From contig NZ_JABBPE010000022.1 in NCBI RefSeq assembly GCF_012927455.1, positions 32,081 through 96,080 on the forward strand: DNA of 64,000 bases. The letters run 5' to 3'. Under the pieces are notes generated by a model. The model had not been told where the DNA came from and searched no databases. It saw only the letters and a program-made list of their open reading frames with translations. Positions 15,668 through 27,541 of the stretch are shown here, piece after piece. Position 1 is the stretch's first letter; every line of letters begins with the position of its first letter. The position numbers and the translations under genes are program-made. Source of the stretch: Polaromonas sp. GTDB taxonomy: Bacteria > Pseudomonadota > Gammaproteobacteria > Burkholderiales > Burkholderiaceae_C.

Positions 15668-18600
15668 CACAAACCGGGCCGGCGGCCCGCGGCACGCCTG
15701 GGCGCACGGGCTTTGCCCGGTGGTGGTTTGTCGGCGCGCGTGCCCGACAGCGTGTCCTGCGAGAACGCCAGGCTCAGGCGCAGCTGTTCAGCAGCCGATG
15801 GCGTTTGATTGCCTGACGACTGCGGCGCCTGGCTGGCCTCTGGCGTGCCGTCAGCGGCCCGGTCAAGCTGCGCCACCATGCGCGCAATGCGCTCGGCCAA
15901 ATTTTCATTGGACAGTTGCTCGCGAAAGCGTTCCACCATTAGAGGAAAGGCAAACGGCGTGGGCCGCGCCAGCGTTTGCACAAGGAGCTGCTGCGTGGCC
16001 ATGTGAGCCAGGGTGGCGCGCAAGCGGCCAATTTCCAGCTCCTGCGCCAGCAATTCCTGCTCGGCTTGCAGCAGCAGGCGATTGGTCGGGTCGTATTTTC
16101 GAAACACCTCATAAAACAGCGACGAGGAGGCCTGCAGCTGCTTGTTGCTGCGCTTTTCTCCAGGGTAGCCCTGAAAAATCAAGCCAGCCACGCGGGCGAT
16201 TTCACGAAAACGCCGCTGCGCCAGCTCGCTGGCGTTCAGGCTGGCCAGCACTTCTTGCAAGAGATCGCCCCCACGCTGAATGTGGTGCCCCCACGGTCGC
16301 TCGCTTCGCGTAGCTTCCTGCCCCCCGAGGGGGCCGCTGCGCCTGCGGCCCGGCGAAGCCGGTTCCGCGGCCCCGGCTGGCTCCATGCAGTCCTCATACT
16401 CGCCTGGGGTGTAGCCGTCCGGCGTTAGCACTTGCGGAAGCAGCGTCGGCCAGTCCACTTCGGTGGCGCTGAGCAACTCGAAGCCATAGTCGTTGACAGC
16501 GATCGAAAAAGTGCGCGGCTGGCGCTGCGCCACGCGCCAGGCCAGCAGATTGGCCAGCCCGAGGTGCACCGGTCGGCCGGCGAACGGGTACAAAAACAAA
16601 TGCCAGCCCTCGCGCGTTTTCAGCACTTCGGCCAGCAGGCTGTGCGGCGTCGGCAGCGCCGACCAGCGCTGCTGAATCTCCAGCAGCGGCCGCACGCGCT
16701 GCAGCTCGGGCGTGTCGTATCGGCCTTCTTTGGCCAGGGCCAGCTGCTGCACCACCGCGTCGGCCAGCGTCGTCGAGAGCGGCATGCGCCCGCCGTTCCA
16801 GCGCGGCACCGCCGGGCGCTTGCCGCTGGCGCGGCGCACCCAGGCCGTCATCTCGTGGATGCGAACCAGTTCAAGCAGCCGGCCGCCAAACAGAAAGCAG
16901 TCAGCGGGCTTGAGACGCGCGGCAAAGCTTTCTTCGACCGTGCCGATCTTGGCGCCGCCGACATACTGCACCGCCATGCTGGCGTCACTGACGATGGTGC
17001 CGATGTTCGAGCGGTGACGCCGCGCCAGCCGCGCATCGGGCACGCGCCACACGCCCGCTTCGTCCGGCACGGCGCGGCGGTAGTCGGGATAGACCGCCAG
17101 CGAGGGTCCGCCCTGCGCGACGAAGGACAGGCACCAGTCCCAGTTTTCTTGCGACAGCTGCGCGTAGGCCGCCGTGCTGCGCACCTCGGCCAACAATTCG
17201 GCGGGCACAAAGCCACCGCCCAGCGCAATCGTGACCAGGTGCTGCACCAGCACATCGAGTGGCTGCGCGGGCGATGCGCGCGACTCAATATGCCCGGCGG
17301 CAATCGCCGCGCGGGCGGCAGCGCCCTCGACCATCTCCAGGCTGTGCGTGGGCACCAGTGTGACGCGCGAGGGCCGGCCGGGCGCATGGCCCGAACGCCC
17401 GGCGCGCTGCAGCAGCCGCGCCACGCCTTTGGGCGAGCCGATTTGCAACACGCGTTCAACCGGCAAAAAATCGACGCCCAGATCCAGGCTGGAGGTGCAG
17501 ACTACGGCCTTGAGCGCGCCGCTTTTCAGGCCCAGCTCTACCCACTCGCGCACCGCCCGGTCGAGCGAGCCGTGATGCAGCGCGATCAGCCCGGCCCAGT
17601 CGGGACGCGCCTGCAGCATCGCCTGGTACCAGATCTCGGCTTGCGAACGCGTGTTGGTAAACACCAGCGTGGTGCTGCTTTTTTCAATTTCTTCAATCAC
17701 CTGCGGCAGCATGCTGAGGCCCAGATGCCCACCCCACGGAAAGCGTTCCACGCGCGCGGGCAGCAGCGAATCGACGAGCAGTTTTTTGGGCAGCTGGCCC
17801 TGCACCAGCACGCCATCGTCGTGACCCAGCAGGGTGCGCATCGCTTCCTTCAAATTGCCCAGCGTCGCCGACATGCCCCAAACTGATAGTGCCCCCACGC
17901 TTTTCACTTCGTGTAATGCGCTGCCCCCCGAGGAGGCGCTGCGCCTGCGGCCCGGCAAAGCCGGTTCCGCGGCCCCTGCTTGCGCATGCGGGAGCGGAAG
18001 TCGAACCCCCACGCTTTCCACTGCGTGTAGTTCGCTGCCCTCCAAGGGGACTGGGCTGGCTTGGGCTGGCCCATCGGAAGAGTTCCAATGCTTTAGCCGT
18101 GCTAAAGCCAGCTGCACCTGCACGCCGCGCTTGTTGCCGAGCAACTCGTGCCACTCATCGACTACGACCAGCTTCACGGCGCCCAGCACGTCCCTGGCAT
18201 CGGCGCGGGACAGCAGCAGCGACAGGCTCTCGGGCGTGGTGACCAGCACGCTCGGCAGGCGCTGGTTCTGCGCGCTGCGTTCAGCCGCTGGTGTGTCGCC
18301 AGTGCGTGCGCCGGCGCTCCAGTACATGAAACTTGACGTTCCATCGTCATTCACGGCGGCATTCAACACCTCAAGCGGCAGCTGCAACGCACGCAGCGTG
18401 TCAGCCGCCAGTGCACGCATCGGCGTGATCCAGAGCACGGTCAGCGGCGCTGCCTTGACGCTTCCCTCTCTTGCTACGCTTTTAATAGCTGCTTGCGCCC
18501 GTACCGTATGGGCTAGAGCCATAAAAGACATCAAGGCACCGAGCCAGACGGCATAGGTCTTGCCGGCGCCGGTCGTCGCATGGAGTAAACCAGAATGGCC

Positions 18601-18714
18601 GTCGCCAATTGCTTTCCAGACGTCGCGCTGGAATTTGAACGGCGTCCAGCCGCGCGCGTCAAACCAGGCATCGAGGGCCTTTTTGACCAGTGGTTTTGCC
18701 GACCTGGTTGTCAT
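15667..18714 (-). CDS. Ligase-associated Lhr-type DEXH helicase with three repeat-encoded insertions
   Basis: This is a DNA-dependent ATPase/3'-5' helicase of the Lhr-Core type. Motifs: Walker A ATTGAGKT (46-53), [11 protein letters not shown] (95-105), DEWHELLG (186-193), GMSATLGNL (280-288), [10 protein letters not shown] and the motif VI region [17 protein letters not shown]. It has 1015 residues against roughly 820-870 in the family. Part of the surplus is repeat-encoded: a family A segment at about residues 65-88 between motifs I and Ia, a family B double segment at about residues 212-275 between motifs II and III, and a family B segment at about 778-809. All keep the frame. It overlaps ligase and pdeM by a few bases. 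Whether the enzyme is active is open, since two insertions sit in the ATPase core. Confidence 0.93.
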   Translation of the reverse strand: MTTRSAKPLVKKALDAWFDARGWTPFKFQRDVWKAIGDGHSGLLHATTGAGKTYAVWLGALMSFMALAHTVRAQAAIKSVAREGSVKAAPLTVLWITPMRALAADTLRALQLPLEVLNAAVNDDGTSSFMYWSAGARTGDTPAAERSAQNQRLPSVLVTTPESLSLLLSRADARDVLGAVKLVVVDEWHELLGNKRGVQVQLALARLKHWNSSDGPAQASPVPLEGSELHAVESVGVRLPLPHAQAGAAEPALPGRRRSASSGGSALHEVKSVGALSVWGMSATLGNLKEAMRTLLGHDDGVLVQGQLPKKLLVDSLLPARVERFPWGGHLGLSMLPQVIEEIEKSSTTLVFTNTRSQAEIWYQAMLQARPDWAGLIALHHGSLDRAVREWVELGLKSGALKAVVCTSSLDLGVDFLPVERVLQIGSPKGVARLLQRAGRSGHAPGRPSRVTLVPTHSLEMVEGAAARAAIAAGHIESRASPAQPLDVLVQHLVTIALGGGFVPAELLAEVRSTAAYAQLSQENWDWCLSFVAQGGPSLAVYPDYRRAVPDEAGVWRVPDARLARRHRSNIGTIVSDASMAVQYVGGAKIGTVEESFAARLKPADCFLFGGRLLELVRIHEMTAWVRRASGKRPAVPRWNGGRMPLSTTLADAVVQQLALAKEGRYDTPELQRVRPLLEIQQRWSALPTPHSLLAEVLKTREGWHLFLYPFAGRPVHLGLANLLAWRVAQRQPRTFSIAVNDYGFELLSATEVDWPTLLPQVLTPDGYTPGEYEDCMEPAGAAEPASPGRRRSGPLGGQEATRSERPWGHHIQRGGDLLQEVLASLNASELAQRRFREIARVAGLIFQGYPGEKRSNKQLQASSSLFYEVFRKYDPTNRLLLQAEQELLAQELEIGRLRATLAHMATQQLLVQTLARPTPFAFPLMVERFREQLSNENLAERIARMVAQLDRAADGTPEASQAPQSSGNQTPSAAEQLRLSLAFSQDTLSGTRADKPPPGKARAPRRAAGRRPGL
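16287..16380 (+). repeat. Family B repeat inside the helicase gene (C-terminal part)
   Basis: This single unit starts GCCCCCACGGTCGCTCGCTTCG, contains CCCCCCGAGGGGG, and ends with the type II tail (CTGCGGCCCGGCGAAGCCGG, then TTCCGCGGCCCC). It is antisense to the helicase, where it is read as peptide around [20 protein letters not shown]. Type II copies also occur at 17891, 58662 and 58859. Confidence 0.9.
17891..18076 (+). repeat. Family B repeats, type II plus type I, inside the helicase gene
   Basis: A type II unit (17891-17985) is followed by a diverged type I unit (18004-18076). Both begin with a CCCCCACGCT motif and carry a CCCCGAGG-like or CCTCCAAGGGG core. They lie antisense to the helicase and are translated within it as peptides such as [20 protein letters not shown]. 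No stop codon is introduced. Confidence 0.88.
18471..18523 (+). repeat. Family A repeat inside the helicase gene
   Basis: The copy reads TGCTACGCTTTTAATAGCTG, then CTTGCGCCCGTACCGTATGG and GCTAGAGCC. It is antisense to the helicase and encodes [20 protein letters not shown] between the Walker A motif and motif Ia, keeping the frame. Confidence 0.9.
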
Positions 18715-20387
18715 GCTTTGGCCGGCAGCAACGCAGCCAGCGTCTCCAGGGTATCGGCCTCGGCCACCGGCTTGTCCTCGCGCCAGCGCAGCATGCGCGG
18801 AAAGCGCACGGCAATGCCGCTCTTGTGGCGCGGGCTGCGCGCGATGCCTTCAAAGCCGAGCTCGAACACCAGTGTCGGTTTGACGCTGCGCACCGGGCCA
18901 AAGCTTTCGAGCGTGGTCTTGCGGATGATGGCATCGACACGCGCCATTTCGGCGTCGGTCAGGCCCGAATAGGCCTTGGCAAAAGGCACCAGCTTGCGGT
19001 CTGTCTGCCCTTCGGGCTCGCTCCATACTGCGAAGGTGTAGTCGCTGTAAAGGCTGGCGCGTCGGCCGTGGCCGCGTTGCGCGTAAATCAGCACGGCATC
19101 GATGCTGAGCGGGTCAATCTTCCACTTCCACCAGAGCCCGGCCTCCTTGGTGCGGCCGACGCCGTAGAGGGCCTGGCGCTGCTTGAGCATCATGCCTTCA
19201 ACACCCATGGCACGCGCCGCTTCGCGCTGCAAGGCCAGGCTTTGCCAGTCGTCGCCGTTCAGCATCGGGCTGGGCCGCAGCGTGGGATGCTGCAGCTCGG
19301 TCACCAGCGTGTCGAGCAGGGCCCGGCGCTCGGCTTGTGGCAGCGCCCGCAGGTCACGCTGCTGCCACTCCAGCAAGTCATACGCCAGCAGCACGACCGG
19401 AATGTCGCGCAGCAGCTTGGCCCCCAGCGTCTTGCGGCCCAGGCGTTTTTGCAGCTCGGCAAAGGGCTGCACGCGGCCCGCGCTCCCCGGCAAAGTTTCA
19501 TCGCTGCGCCAGACCACGATTTCGCCGTCGAGTACCGTGCCATCGGGCAGCGCCTCGCCCAGCTTTGCGAGTTCGGGGAAGCGCTCAGTCACCAGCTCCT
19601 CGCCGCGCGACCACAGCCAGACCTGACCGGCGCGCTTGACCAGCTGGGCCCGAATGCCGTCCCATTTCCATTCAATGATCCAATCCGCCGGCGCGCCCAG
19701 CAGGCTGTCGAACTGCTGCAGCGGCTGGTTGAAGGGATGGGCAAGAAAAAACGGATAGGGCTGACCGCTGGTTTGCTGGTTCAGCTCGCCGCTGCTTTCC
19801 GGCGCAATCAGCGCGGCATATTGGCCGGCCGAGGGTTGGCCGCTGATGTGCGTGTAGCCCATCAGCCGCTGCGCCACCCGCTTGGCGTCAATGCCGCCGA
19901 CCGCTGCCAGCGCCTGCGTGACCTGCAGCCGCGACACGCCGACGCGAAAGCCGCCGGTGATCAGCTTGAAATAGACCAGGCGCTCGTCCACGGCCAGCAG
20001 GTTCCATTGCGCGCGCAGGGTGTCTGGCAAGGCTTCGGGCAGCTCTTTTCGCAGCGGCAGCAGGTGCCGCTCTATCCACACCGCCAGGCCCAAATCGTGC
20101 GCGCCGCTGGGCGGTGGCAGCAACAGCGCGATGGTTTCGGCGAGGTCGCCGACCGATTCGTAGCTTTCGTCAAACAGCCATTCGGGCAACCCAGCGGCTT
20201 GCTGTGCAAGCCCGCGCAGCAGCTTGGTGGCCACCAGCTGGCGTGGCTTGCCACCGGCCAGAAAATACACGGCCCAGGCCGCATCTGCGGGCGCGGCACT
20301 TTGCAGATAGCGTTGCAGCGCGGCCTGTTTGGCAAGACTCGACGTGGTCGCGTCAAGCTCGCGGTAAAGGGCCGCAAATGCTTTCAT
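18711..20387 (-). CDS. Ligase-associated ATP-dependent DNA ligase
   Basis: This is an ATP-dependent DNA ligase of the LigB/LigC-like stand-alone bacterial type found in the mpe-lhr-lig-exo cluster. The 558-residue product has an N-terminal DNA-binding helical domain (about residues 1-200), then the nucleotidyltransferase domain with the adenylated lysine K241 in [11 protein letters not shown]. Further motifs are [30 protein letters not shown]-like AYDLLEW, EGMMLK and WWKWKID. The C-terminal OB-fold covers about residues 435-550. Length and motifs are normal; unlike the neighbouring helicase it carries no repeat insertion. It overlaps its neighbours by ATGA junctions. The role is sealing of DNA breaks in a repair pathway distinct from NAD-dependent LigA; the exact lesion is not settled. 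Confidence 0.95.
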   Translation of the reverse strand: MKAFAALYRELDATTSSLAKQAALQRYLQSAAPADAAWAVYFLAGGKPRQLVATKLLRGLAQQAAGLPEWLFDESYESVGDLAETIALLLPPPSGAHDLGLAVWIERHLLPLRKELPEALPDTLRAQWNLLAVDERLVYFKLITGGFRVGVSRLQVTQALAAVGGIDAKRVAQRLMGYTHISGQPSAGQYAALIAPESSGELNQQTSGQPYPFFLAHPFNQPLQQFDSLLGAPADWIIEWKWDGIRAQLVKRAGQVWLWSRGEELVTERFPELAKLGEALPDGTVLDGEIVVWRSDETLPGSAGRVQPFAELQKRLGRKTLGAKLLRDIPVVLLAYDLLEWQQRDLRALPQAERRALLDTLVTELQHPTLRPSPMLNGDDWQSLALQREAARAMGVEGMMLKQRQALYGVGRTKEAGLWWKWKIDPLSIDAVLIYAQRGHGRRASLYSDYTFAVWSEPEGQTDRKLVPFAKAYSGLTDAEMARVDAIIRKTTLESFGPVRSVKPTLVFELGFEGIARSPRHKSGIAVRFPRMLRWREDKPVAEADTLETLAALLPAKA

Positions 20388-21442
20388 GAAGTGGCGTCGC
20401 GGGCAGGCTGGATGGCATCCACGGGCTTGCCGGAGTCGCGGAGCACGGCAGCCTGATCGGCCACATCCTCACCGCCGTATTCGGTCTTGAAGCCCTGCGC
20501 ATCAAGCCCCCGCTCGCGCAGCCAGCGCACCAGCACCGCAACGCTGCCATGCGTGACGAAGACGCGCTCGGCGCCCGTGCCGTCAATGGCGCGCTGCAGG
20601 CTGGGCCAGTCGGCGTGGTCTGACATGACAAAGCCGCGGTCCACGCCACGGCGCCGCCGCGTGCCGCGCAGCAGCATCCAGCCGCTGGCAAAAGCGTCGG
20701 AGTAGTTGCCGAAGCGGCGCATCCAGGGCGACCCCTGCGCGGATGGCGGCGCCAGTACCAGCGCCTGGCTGATCGCTGCCGAGTCAGCTTGCGCGACCGT
20801 CTGCGTGGCGGGCAAATTCACCCCGGCTTCCCGGTATACCCGGCTCAAAGGCTCGACCGCGCCATGGGCAACGATGGGTCCAATGCTGGCGTCGACGCCG
20901 TGAAGAATGCGCTGCGCCTTGCCAAAGGCGTAGCAAAACAGTACCGACGCGCGTCCGGCAGCGGCATTGCCGCGCCACCATTGATTGATGTCGGCAAACA
21001 GTTCGGCTTGGGACGGCCAGCGGTAAATCGGCAGGCCAAAGGTCGATTCGGTAATAAAGGTATGGCAGCGAAGCGGCTCGAACGGCTCGCAAGTGCCGTC
21101 ACCTTCCAGTTTGTAATCACCCGAGGCGACCCACACTTCGCCGCCGTGCTCGACCCGCACTTGCGCCGACCCCAGCACATGGCCGGCCGGGTGCAGCGAA
21201 ATACGGACGCCGTTGTGCAGCACCGGCTCGCCATAAGGCAGTGTCTGCAGCGTGATCTCGCCCAGCCGGCTGCGCAGGATGCCCGCGCTGTTGGCGTGCG
21301 CCAGATAGCGTGCATGCCCCACGCGCGCATGATCCGAATGGCCGTGCGTGATTACGGCGCTTTCAACCGGTCGCCAGGGGTCGATATAGAAGTCGCCCGC
21401 TGGGCAATACAGGCCTTCCGGCCTCGCCACGATCAGGTTCAT
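20384..21442 (-). CDS. Ligase-associated DNA exonuclease (MBL fold)
   Basis: This metallo-beta-lactamase/beta-CASP-type nuclease is the first gene of the repair operon. I start it at the ATG at 21442 (MNLIVARPEGLYCPAGDFYI); a longer frame upstream lacks support. The metal motif THGHSDH (H33, H35, D37, H38) and later PAGHVLGSAQV, SGDYK and MSDHADW are visible, with FVTHG near the end. The 352-residue length fits the exo member of the mpe-exo-lig-lhr cluster, for which DNA 3'-exonuclease activity has been described in Pseudomonas putida. Its stop overlaps the ligase start (ATGA). No clear promoter was found upstream; the atp terminator lies about 175 bases further on. Confidence 0.93.
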   Translation of the reverse strand: MNLIVARPEGLYCPAGDFYIDPWRPVESAVITHGHSDHARVGHARYLAHANSAGILRSRLGEITLQTLPYGEPVLHNGVRISLHPAGHVLGSAQVRVEHGGEVWVASGDYKLEGDGTCEPFEPLRCHTFITESTFGLPIYRWPSQAELFADINQWWRGNAAAGRASVLFCYAFGKAQRILHGVDASIGPIVAHGAVEPLSRVYREAGVNLPATQTVAQADSAAISQALVLAPPSAQGSPWMRRFGNYSDAFASGWMLLRGTRRRRGVDRGFVMSDHADWPSLQRAIDGTGAERVFVTHGSVAVLVRWLRERGLDAQGFKTEYGGEDVADQAAVLRDSGKPVDAIQPARDATS

Positions 21443-21616
21443 GTGCAGGGGGTGTGAAGTGTGAAGGTGTAGAGAGGAAATTAAAGTCGCTGTTTCGGCT
21501 GTGAGCAAAAACCTAGATTTTGATCCTAGCGCCAGCACCGACTATCCGCTGAACGCGGGCAAGCCCTTGGCCTGTCAGCAGGGACTTACAACGCGCCCAA
21601 CCATGCGCAGTGCCCA

Positions 21617-21649
21617 TAAAAAAAGCCCCCGACTTGCGTCAGGGGCTTG
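21617..21649 (-). terminator. Intrinsic terminator of the atp operon
   Basis: On the minus strand AAGCCCCTGACG and CGGGGGCTTTTTTT form a GC-rich hairpin with a short loop followed by a T run, about 60 bases past the atpC stop. It isolates the ATP synthase operon from the downstream repair operon on the same strand. Confidence 0.92.
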
Positions 21650-21708
21650 ATGCAGAGTTCCGTTGCCGAATCTCTGCGTTTGCAGACAGCGGTCTGCGTT
21701 GATTGCTC

Positions 21709-22125
21709 TTATTTTTTCTGGCGGTATTTGCGCAGCGCTGCAATCTGCGCGGCCATCACAGCCAACTCGGACTGGGCCATGGCAATGTCGATATCGGTTT
21801 TGGCATTTTTCAGGGCTTCTTCGGCCGCTGCCCGGGCGGTTGTGGCCTTGGCTTCGTCCAGGTCCTTGCCGCGGATGGCGGTGTCGCTCAGTACCGTCAC
21901 GCAATGGGGCTGCACTTCCAGCAGGCCGCCGGCGACAAACACAAACTCTTCCGTGCCATCGGCTTTTTCAATGCGAACCGCACCCGGTTTGATGCGGGTG
22001 ATCAGCGGCGTATGGCGCGGGTAGATCCCCAGTTCGCCGGCCTCGCCGGGCAAAGCCACAAATTTGGCCTCGCCGGAGAAGATGGACTCTTCTGCGGATA
22101 CAACGTCGACGTGGATGGTGTTCAT
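21709..22125 (-). CDS. atpC: F1Fo ATP synthase epsilon subunit
   Basis: Epsilon is part of the central rotor stalk and an intrinsic inhibitor of ATP hydrolysis. The 138-residue product has the N-terminal beta-sandwich ([38 protein letters not shown]) and the C-terminal two-helix part beginning near residue 88 ([20 protein letters not shown]). Length and composition are standard. It is the last gene of atpIBEFHAGDC, 22 bases after atpD, and is followed by the operon terminator. Confidence 0.97.
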   Translation of the reverse strand: MNTIHVDVVSAEESIFSGEAKFVALPGEAGELGIYPRHTPLITRIKPGAVRIEKADGTEEFVFVAGGLLEVQPHCVTVLSDTAIRGKDLDEAKATTARAAAEEALKNAKTDIDIAMAQSELAVMAAQIAALRKYRQKK

Positions 22126-22147
22126 GAATGCTCCTTAAAGAAGTCGA

Positions 22148-23584
<1,437 letters not shown>

Positions 23585-23603
23585 TTAAATCTGGTGTGGC
23601 GGA

Positions 23604-24470
23604 TTAAACCGCTGCAGCACCGGCAACGATTTCCGAAAGTTCTTTCGTAATCGCAGCCTGACGTGTTTTGTTGTAAACCAGCTTGAGCTCGTCAATCACG
23701 CTGCCGGCGTTGTCGGTCGCGGCCTTCATGGCCACCATGCGGGCTGACTGCTCGGACGCCATGTTCTCGGCAACGGCCTGGTAAACCAGCGCTTCGACAA
23801 AACGAACCATCAAATCGTCGATCACGGTTTGCGCGTCCGGCTCGTAGATGTAGTCCCAGCCATGCTGGTCCTTGTCGGCTTGCAGGCGCTCGGCCGTGAG
23901 GGGCAGCAGTTGCTCGACCACCGGCTCCTGGCGCATGGTGTTGATGAACCGGGTGTAGCACAGGTACACCGCGCTGACCTTGCCTTCGCTGTACGCGTCG
24001 AGCAGCACCTTGACGGGGCCGATCAGCTTGTCCAAATGCGGCTTGTCGCCCAGCTGCGTGGCATGCGACACCACCTTGACGCCCACCCGATTGAGAAAAC
24101 CCAGACCCTTGTTGCCAATGGCCACGGCCCGTGCGTCATGTCCGGCAGCCTGCAGATCCTTGAGCTTGGCGGTAACCGCGCGCAGCACGTTGGTGTTCAT
24201 GCCGCCGCACAAACCCTTGTCGGTGCTCACCACGATGAACCCGGTGGTCTTGGCGTCGTTGGACTCCATGAACTTGTGGGTGTACTCGGGGTTGGCCTGA
24301 CTCAGATTGGCCGTGACGTTGCGTATCTTGTCGCTGTAAGGACGGGCTGCGCGCATTCGCTCCTGCGCCTTGCGCATTTTGGAGGCAGCCACCATTTCCA
24401 TGGCCTTGGTGATCTTCTTGGTGTTTTCCACCGACTTGATCTTGCCGCGTATTTCCTTGCCTGCTGCCAT
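23604..24470 (-). CDS. atpG: F1Fo ATP synthase gamma subunit
   Basis: Gamma is the rotating central shaft of F1. The 288-residue product starts [20 protein letters not shown], whose N-terminal helix with the coiled-coil C-terminal helix ([20 protein letters not shown]) forms the shaft; the latter contains the family signature. The Rossmann-like middle (about residues 75-220) includes [16 protein letters not shown]. Length is as expected. It lies 27 bases after atpA and 49 before atpD, with ordinary ribosome-binding sites. Confidence 0.97.
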   Translation of the reverse strand: MAAGKEIRGKIKSVENTKKITKAMEMVAASKMRKAQERMRAARPYSDKIRNVTANLSQANPEYTHKFMESNDAKTTGFIVVSTDKGLCGGMNTNVLRAVTAKLKDLQAAGHDARAVAIGNKGLGFLNRVGVKVVSHATQLGDKPHLDKLIGPVKVLLDAYSEGKVSAVYLCYTRFINTMRQEPVVEQLLPLTAERLQADKDQHGWDYIYEPDAQTVIDDLMVRFVEALVYQAVAENMASEQSARMVAMKAATDNAGSVIDELKLVYNKTRQAAITKELSEIVAGAAAV

Positions 24471-24497
24471 AACAGTTTCCTGGTTTCGGGTGAAAAC

Positions 24498-26111
24498 TTA
24501 AGCGAACGACTTCTTGAATTCGATCACGGCGGCTTTGAGCTCAGCTTCAGCATCCTGACAAACTTTCTTCATTGCCTTCTTCGAATCGCTGTCGTCCGGC
24601 TTGGCCGGCTTCACGTCCCATTTGGCGCCATTTTTCTCAATGGTAGCCAGCAGTGCAGCGTGCTTGTCTTTAAGGTAGGAGTGCAGCCCGTGCTCGAAAG
24701 ACAGTACCTTCTTGACGTCAATATCATCCATGACACCCATGTTGACCGCAAACAGGGTCACGCCCATCAGGCTGATAGGCAGGGGCGAGTACTGGGCTTG
24801 CTTGAGCAATTCCGTGACACGCGCGCCGCGCTCGAGCTGCTTGCGGGTAGCCTCGTCCAGGTCGGAAGCGAACTGCGCGAATGCGGCCAATTCACGGTAC
24901 TGGGCCAGGTCGGTACGGATACCACCGGAAAGGCCCTTGATCCAGTTGGTCTGGGCGGCGCCACCGACGCGCGATACCGAGATACCGGCGTTGATCGCGG
25001 GGCGGACACCGGCGTTGAACAAGCTGGTTTCCAGAAAGATCTGACCATCGGTGATCGAAATCACGTTGGTCGGCACGAAGGCGGACACGTCGCCGGCCTG
25101 CGTTTCAATAATGGGCAGGGCCGTCAGTGAACCGGTCTTGCCCGTGACGGCGCCTTTGGTGAAGTCTTCGACATACTTTTCGTTGACGCGCGCCGCACGC
25201 TCAAGCAGGCGGCTGTGCAGATAGAACACGTCGCCCGGATAGGCTTCGCGGCCTGGCGGACGGCGCAACAGCAGCGATACCTGACGGTAGGCCACGGCCT
25301 GCTTGGACAAGTCGTCGTACACGATGAGCGCATCTTCACCGCGATCGCGGAAGTACTCGCCCATGGTGCAGCCGGAATAGGCGCTGACGTATTGCATGGC
25401 CGGCGAATCGGAGGCCGAAGCCGCCACCACGATGGTGTATTCCATGGCGCCGGCCTGCTCCAGCGAGCGCACCACGTTTTTGATCGAAGAGGCTTTCTGG
25501 CCAATCGCGACATAGACGCAGGACACGCCCGTGCCCTTTTGGTTGATGATGGCATCAATCGCCACGGCGGTTTTGCCGGTCTGTCGGTCACCGATGATCA
25601 GCTCGCGCTGGCCCCGGCCGATAGGCACCATGGAGTCGATGGACTTCAGGCCGGTCTGCAGCGGCTGGTCGACCGATTTACGGGCGATCACGCCGGGCGC
25701 AACCTTTTCGATCACGTCGGTCAACTTGGCGTTGATCGGACCCTTGCCGTCAATCGGCTGGCCCAGTGCGTTGACGACGCGGCCCAGCAGCTCGCGGCCG
25801 ATCGGCACTTCCAGAATACGGCCGGTGCACTTGACGGTGTCGCCTTCAGCGATGTGTTCGTACTCGCCCAGAATCACGGAGCCGACTGAGTCACGCTCGA
25901 GATTCAGCGCCAAGCCATAGGTGGGCGTGCCGTCCGCCGTGGCAGGGAATTCGAGCATCTCGCCCTGCATCACATCGGACAGGCCATGAATACGGACGAT
26001 ACCGTCGGCCACGGACACAACCGTGCCCTGGTTGCGGATGTCGGCGCTGACAGTCAGGCCTTCGATACGGCTCTTGATCAGTTCAGAAATTTCTGCGGGA
26101 TTGAGTTGCAT
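24498..26111 (-). CDS. atpA: F1Fo ATP synthase alpha subunit (with enlarged C-terminal region)
   Basis: Alpha forms the non-catalytic nucleotide sites of F1. The N-terminus [19 protein letters not shown], the P-loop [15 protein letters not shown], and the signature [17 protein letters not shown] are all present. The protein has 537 residues, about 20 more than usual (513-518). The surplus is near the C-terminus, where after [15 protein letters not shown] there is a lysine/aspartate-rich stretch ([17 protein letters not shown]) before the standard ending IEFKKSFA. The extra sequence is in frame, does not match the repeats, and sits in the outer helical domain where it is likely to be tolerated. 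Confidence 0.97.
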   Translation of the reverse strand: MQLNPAEISELIKSRIEGLTVSADIRNQGTVVSVADGIVRIHGLSDVMQGEMLEFPATADGTPTYGLALNLERDSVGSVILGEYEHIAEGDTVKCTGRILEVPIGRELLGRVVNALGQPIDGKGPINAKLTDVIEKVAPGVIARKSVDQPLQTGLKSIDSMVPIGRGQRELIIGDRQTGKTAVAIDAIINQKGTGVSCVYVAIGQKASSIKNVVRSLEQAGAMEYTIVVAASASDSPAMQYVSAYSGCTMGEYFRDRGEDALIVYDDLSKQAVAYRQVSLLLRRPPGREAYPGDVFYLHSRLLERAARVNEKYVEDFTKGAVTGKTGSLTALPIIETQAGDVSAFVPTNVISITDGQIFLETSLFNAGVRPAINAGISVSRVGGAAQTNWIKGLSGGIRTDLAQYRELAAFAQFASDLDEATRKQLERGARVTELLKQAQYSPLPISLMGVTLFAVNMGVMDDIDVKKVLSFEHGLHSYLKDKHAALLATIEKNGAKWDVKPAKPDDSDSKKAMKKVCQDAEAELKAAVIEFKKSFA

Positions 26112-26172
26112 GACTCTTTCCTTCTTTCTAGGTTGTTGGCTGAAAACTTGCGATGGCGCCGGTGCGCCAGCT

Positions 26173-26703
26173 TCAGGAAATCAGCGCCACTTTCATTTGC
26201 TCTAAACGGGCTTTGACCGAGGTGTCCAGCACCTCGTCACCCACCACGACACGCACGCCGCCAATCAAGGCAGGTTCCAGCTCAACCTGGAGGTTGAGCT
26301 TGCGGCCAAAGCGCTTGTCCAGCGCCGTCGCCAGATCGGCCAGCGCCGCACCGTCGAGCGCGAAGGCGCTGTACACGGTGGCATCGGAGGCGCCGCTCTG
26401 CGCATTTTTCAGCGCGCGAAACTGACTGGCGATTTCCGGCAGGACGCTGATGCGGCCGTTGTCGATCACCACCTGCAGGAAGTTTTTCGCAGCCTGCGGC
26501 AGCTTGCTTTGCACGACGCCGGAGATCAACTCAAACACCTGCGCAGACGTTACGCCGGGATTGCCGGCGAACTGCTGCAACTGAACGTTGGCAGCGATCA
26601 ACGCCAACTCGTCAAGCCAGACGGCAGTGCCGCCCAGGTCGGAGCCACAGGCTTTGTACAGTGCTTCCGCATAGGGACGGGCAATAGTGGCTAGTTCGGC
26701 CAT
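26173..26703 (-). CDS. atpH: F1Fo ATP synthase delta subunit
   Basis: Delta joins the peripheral stalk (b subunits) to the top of F1. The 176-residue product starts [20 protein letters not shown], characteristic of the family. An N-terminal six-helix domain (about residues 1-105, including [20 protein letters not shown]) is followed by a C-terminal beta/helix part with [20 protein letters not shown], the diagnostic signature. Its start lies 12 bases after the atpF stop. Confidence 0.96.
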   Translation of the reverse strand: MAELATIARPYAEALYKACGSDLGGTAVWLDELALIAANVQLQQFAGNPGVTSAQVFELISGVVQSKLPQAAKNFLQVVIDNGRISVLPEIASQFRALKNAQSGASDATVYSAFALDGAALADLATALDKRFGRKLNLQVELEPALIGGVRVVVGDEVLDTSVKARLEQMKVALIS

Positions 26704-26715
26704 GTGTACGCCCTC

Positions 26716-27186
26716 TTAAAGTTCGGTCTTCAAGCGGCCCAGCAAGTCGGCATGCACGCTGGCATTGACTTCCTTGCGCAGAATCTGCTCGGCACCCTTG
26801 ACGGCCAGTGCGGCAACCTGCTCACGCAGGGTTTCGCGGGCCTTGACGGTTTGCTGCTCGGCTTCGACCTTGGCGGCAGCAATGATTTTGCTGCCCTCTT
26901 CGGTCGCCCTGGCTTTGGCGTCTTCAATCAAGGCTTGACCACGGCGTTCGGCTTCGGCCAGACGCACTGCCGACTCGTTGCGCGACTTGGCCAGTTCTTC
27001 TTCCACGCGCTTGTTGGCCACGGAAAGTTCAGACTTGGCTTTGTCGGCAGCGGCCAAGCCGTCAGCGATTTTTTGAGCCCGCTCGTCCAGCGCTTTCGTT
27101 ATGGGCGGCCACACAAATGTCATTGTGAACCACACCAGGATCGCGAAAACAATCGCCTGAACGAACAGGGTTGCGTTAATACTCAC
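26716..27186 (-). CDS. atpF: F1Fo ATP synthase b subunit
   Basis: Subunit b forms the peripheral stalk. The 156-residue product opens with a single hydrophobic membrane segment ([20 protein letters not shown]) and continues as one long charged amphipathic helix for dimerisation. The start codon is GTG (27186), preceded by AAAGGTG. Only one b-type gene is present, so the stalk is a homodimer, as in E. coli. It is 30 bases downstream of atpE. Confidence 0.96.
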   Translation of the reverse strand: MSINATLFVQAIVFAILVWFTMTFVWPPITKALDERAQKIADGLAAADKAKSELSVANKRVEEELAKSRNESAVRLAEAERRGQALIEDAKARATEEGSKIIAAAKVEAEQQTVKARETLREQVAALAVKGAEQILRKEVNASVHADLLGRLKTEL

Positions 27187-27216
27187 GGCAACACCTTTCT
27201 TTCGGAATGTTGACGA

Positions 27217-27465
<249 letters not shown>

Positions 27466-27541
27466 TTAAAGCTCCTATGGATTTAAGTAACTAACAAACT
27501 AACAAAAAAAGAAAAGCGAAAGAAATCAGATTGACAAAACT

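Noticed and set aside
16432..17886. Long plus-strand open frame opposite the repair helicase
   Set aside because: It is the antisense shadow of a gene with clear helicase motifs; its composition (Arg, Gln, His-rich) is typical of high-GC shadow frames.
18690..20456. 588-codon plus-strand frame opposite the DNA ligase
   Set aside because: Antisense to a gene with all ligase motifs; no recognisable domain and no proper start context.
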